Below, piece after piece: positions 6,733-6,984 of a stretch of DNA of 6,984 bases (positions within the stretch are counted from its first letter, which is position 1; each line of letters begins with the position of its first letter). The stretch lies in the NCBI GenBank assembly GCA_016201185.1, contig JACQDG010000163.1, positions 1 to 6,984 of the forward strand, read 5' to 3'. Below the pieces are notes generated by a model. That model made no database searches, was not told where the DNA came from, and saw nothing but the letters and a program-made list of their open reading frames with translations. A program made the position numbers and the translations under genes. The stretch is from Acidobacteriota bacterium (GTDB lineage Bacteria > Acidobacteriota > Terriglobia > Bryobacterales > JACQDG01).

Positions 6733-6756
6733 CGCCGATGAACGCCGATAACCGCC
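6733..6756. repeat. Short tandem repeat, 10-bp period
   Basis: CGCCGATGAA followed by CGCCGATAAC and a partial CGCC, starting 4 bases after the stop of the HDOD remnant. Similar 'CGCxGATGAA' decamer runs occur in intergenic DNA of many environmental GC-rich bacteria. The role is unknown. Confidence 0.5.
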
Positions 6757-6807
6757 AGTTTCATTTTGTTTCCAGGTGCGCCAGCGCGGCGTCCGTAACC
6801 TGGCGGT
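6751..6807. repeat. Overlapping inverted repeats in a convergent intergenic region
   Basis: ACCGCCA at 6751-6757 is the exact reverse complement of TGGCGGT at 6801-6807. Inside it CCAGGT at 6772-6777 pairs with ACCTGG at 6798-6803, and GCGCC at 6778-6782 can pair with a nearby GGCGT. The two outer pairs share the TGG at 6801-6803, so they are alternative structures. There is no adjoining T run on either strand (the nearest, ATTTTATT at 6822-6829, is about 15 bases past the stem), so it is not a canonical intrinsic terminator. Its place between convergent reading frames makes a terminator-like role possible. Confidence 0.35.
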
Positions 6808-6885
6808 CAGTGACGTTAGAAGATTTTATTGCACGTTCCCATTTCAAGCGAAAGGGTTTGGGGCATGGAGCCACTAAGAGCGCGA

Positions 6886-6984
6886 TCAGTTTTTGGCATT
6901 GACAGACAGGTGAGCGTTCAGAAACTTGTCCACGTGGTCTCGCACTGTTTCGCGGCAGCCGCTGCTAACTTCATTCCGCGAGAA
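6886..6984 (-). CDS. Possible C-terminal end of an unrecognised protein (partial, enters from the right)
   Basis: An open minus-strand frame of 32 codons runs from the right edge to TGA at 6888-6886. It reads GCRETVRDHVDKFLNAHL in its middle part, an amphipathic helix-like composition, and ends SVNAKN. About two thirds of its codons end in G or C, lower than the main cluster. I do not recognise a family. A plus-strand frame from ATG 6865 is open across the same bases, so coding on this strand is not certain. It would be upstream of, and convergent with, the HDOD remnant. Confidence 0.35.
   Translation of the reverse strand, partial: FSRNEVSSGCRETVRDHVDKFLNAHLSVNAKN

Noticed and set aside
6772..6829. 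Intrinsic terminator after the HDOD remnant
   Set aside because: The stem is good, but the T-rich stretch begins about 15-20 bases after it and is interrupted, so the classic stem plus U-tract is missing.
6865..6984. Plus-strand open frame from ATG 6865 to the right edge (40 codons)
   Set aside because: Low GC3 in its first dozen codons, only a loose AAAGGG/TTGGGG upstream, and no recognisable motif. The opposite minus-strand frame looks somewhat more protein-like, so it was kept only as a competitor.
1..6984. CRISPR array, tRNA, rRNA, insertion sequence ends or integrase
   Set aside because: No spaced direct repeats, cloverleaf-like sequence, terminal inverted repeats or transposase motifs were seen on either strand.

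Overview
The window comes from a GC-rich bacterium. It carries one long minus-strand gene cluster read right to left, and a short, probably decayed plus-strand gene near the right edge. The gene content (a nucleotide-transporter-like protein with a HEAT-repeat tail, a cyclic-nucleotide-binding-fold protein, a MgtC/DUF4010 membrane protein and a two-component pair), the high GC3 and the short 10-bp CGCCGAT(G/A)A tandem repeat would suit an Acidobacteriota-type or deltaproteobacterial-type genome. That assignment is only an impression; no rRNA or other marker gene is present.

Minus strand in transcription order: (1) 6281-4932, a MgtC/SapB-DUF4010 membrane protein with a TTG start decided by a strong Shine-Dalgarno; (2) a 53-bp gap with a TATAAT and a small hairpin; (3) 4878-2026, a 950-residue protein with a 12-TM NTT/Npt-type (ATP/ADP-translocase-like) transporter domain and a ~500-residue HEAT-like solenoid; (4) 2021-1563, a stand-alone cyclic-nucleotide-binding-fold protein, 4 bases after the previous stop; (5) 1570-227, a cytoplasmic histidine kinase with a degenerate receiver-like N terminus, overlapping the previous gene by 8 bases; (6) 222 to the left edge, the receiver domain of a response regulator, 4 bases after the kinase stop. 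Genes 3 to 6 are so tightly packed that they are almost certainly one operon, possibly translationally coupled because their starts lack clear Shine-Dalgarno sequences. Gene 2's gap could hold an internal promoter.

The arrangement suggests a membrane transporter/sensor with a cytoplasmic HEAT scaffold and a regulatory cNMP-fold partner, wired to a soluble histidine kinase and response regulator. The cNMP fold has lost the two charged ligand contacts of the phosphate-binding cassette, and the kinase's receiver-like domain has lost its phosphoacceptor Asp. Both may therefore act as protein-interaction or altered-ligand modules. This is inference from gene order and motifs.

Right part: 6282-6429 is a short divergent intergenic stretch. 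6430-6728 (+) looks like the C-terminal end of an HDOD-domain protein broken by a one-base frameshift. 6729-6885 is non-coding, with a short tandem repeat and overlapping inverted repeats. 6886-6984 (-) may be the last 32 codons of another minus-strand gene entering from the right.
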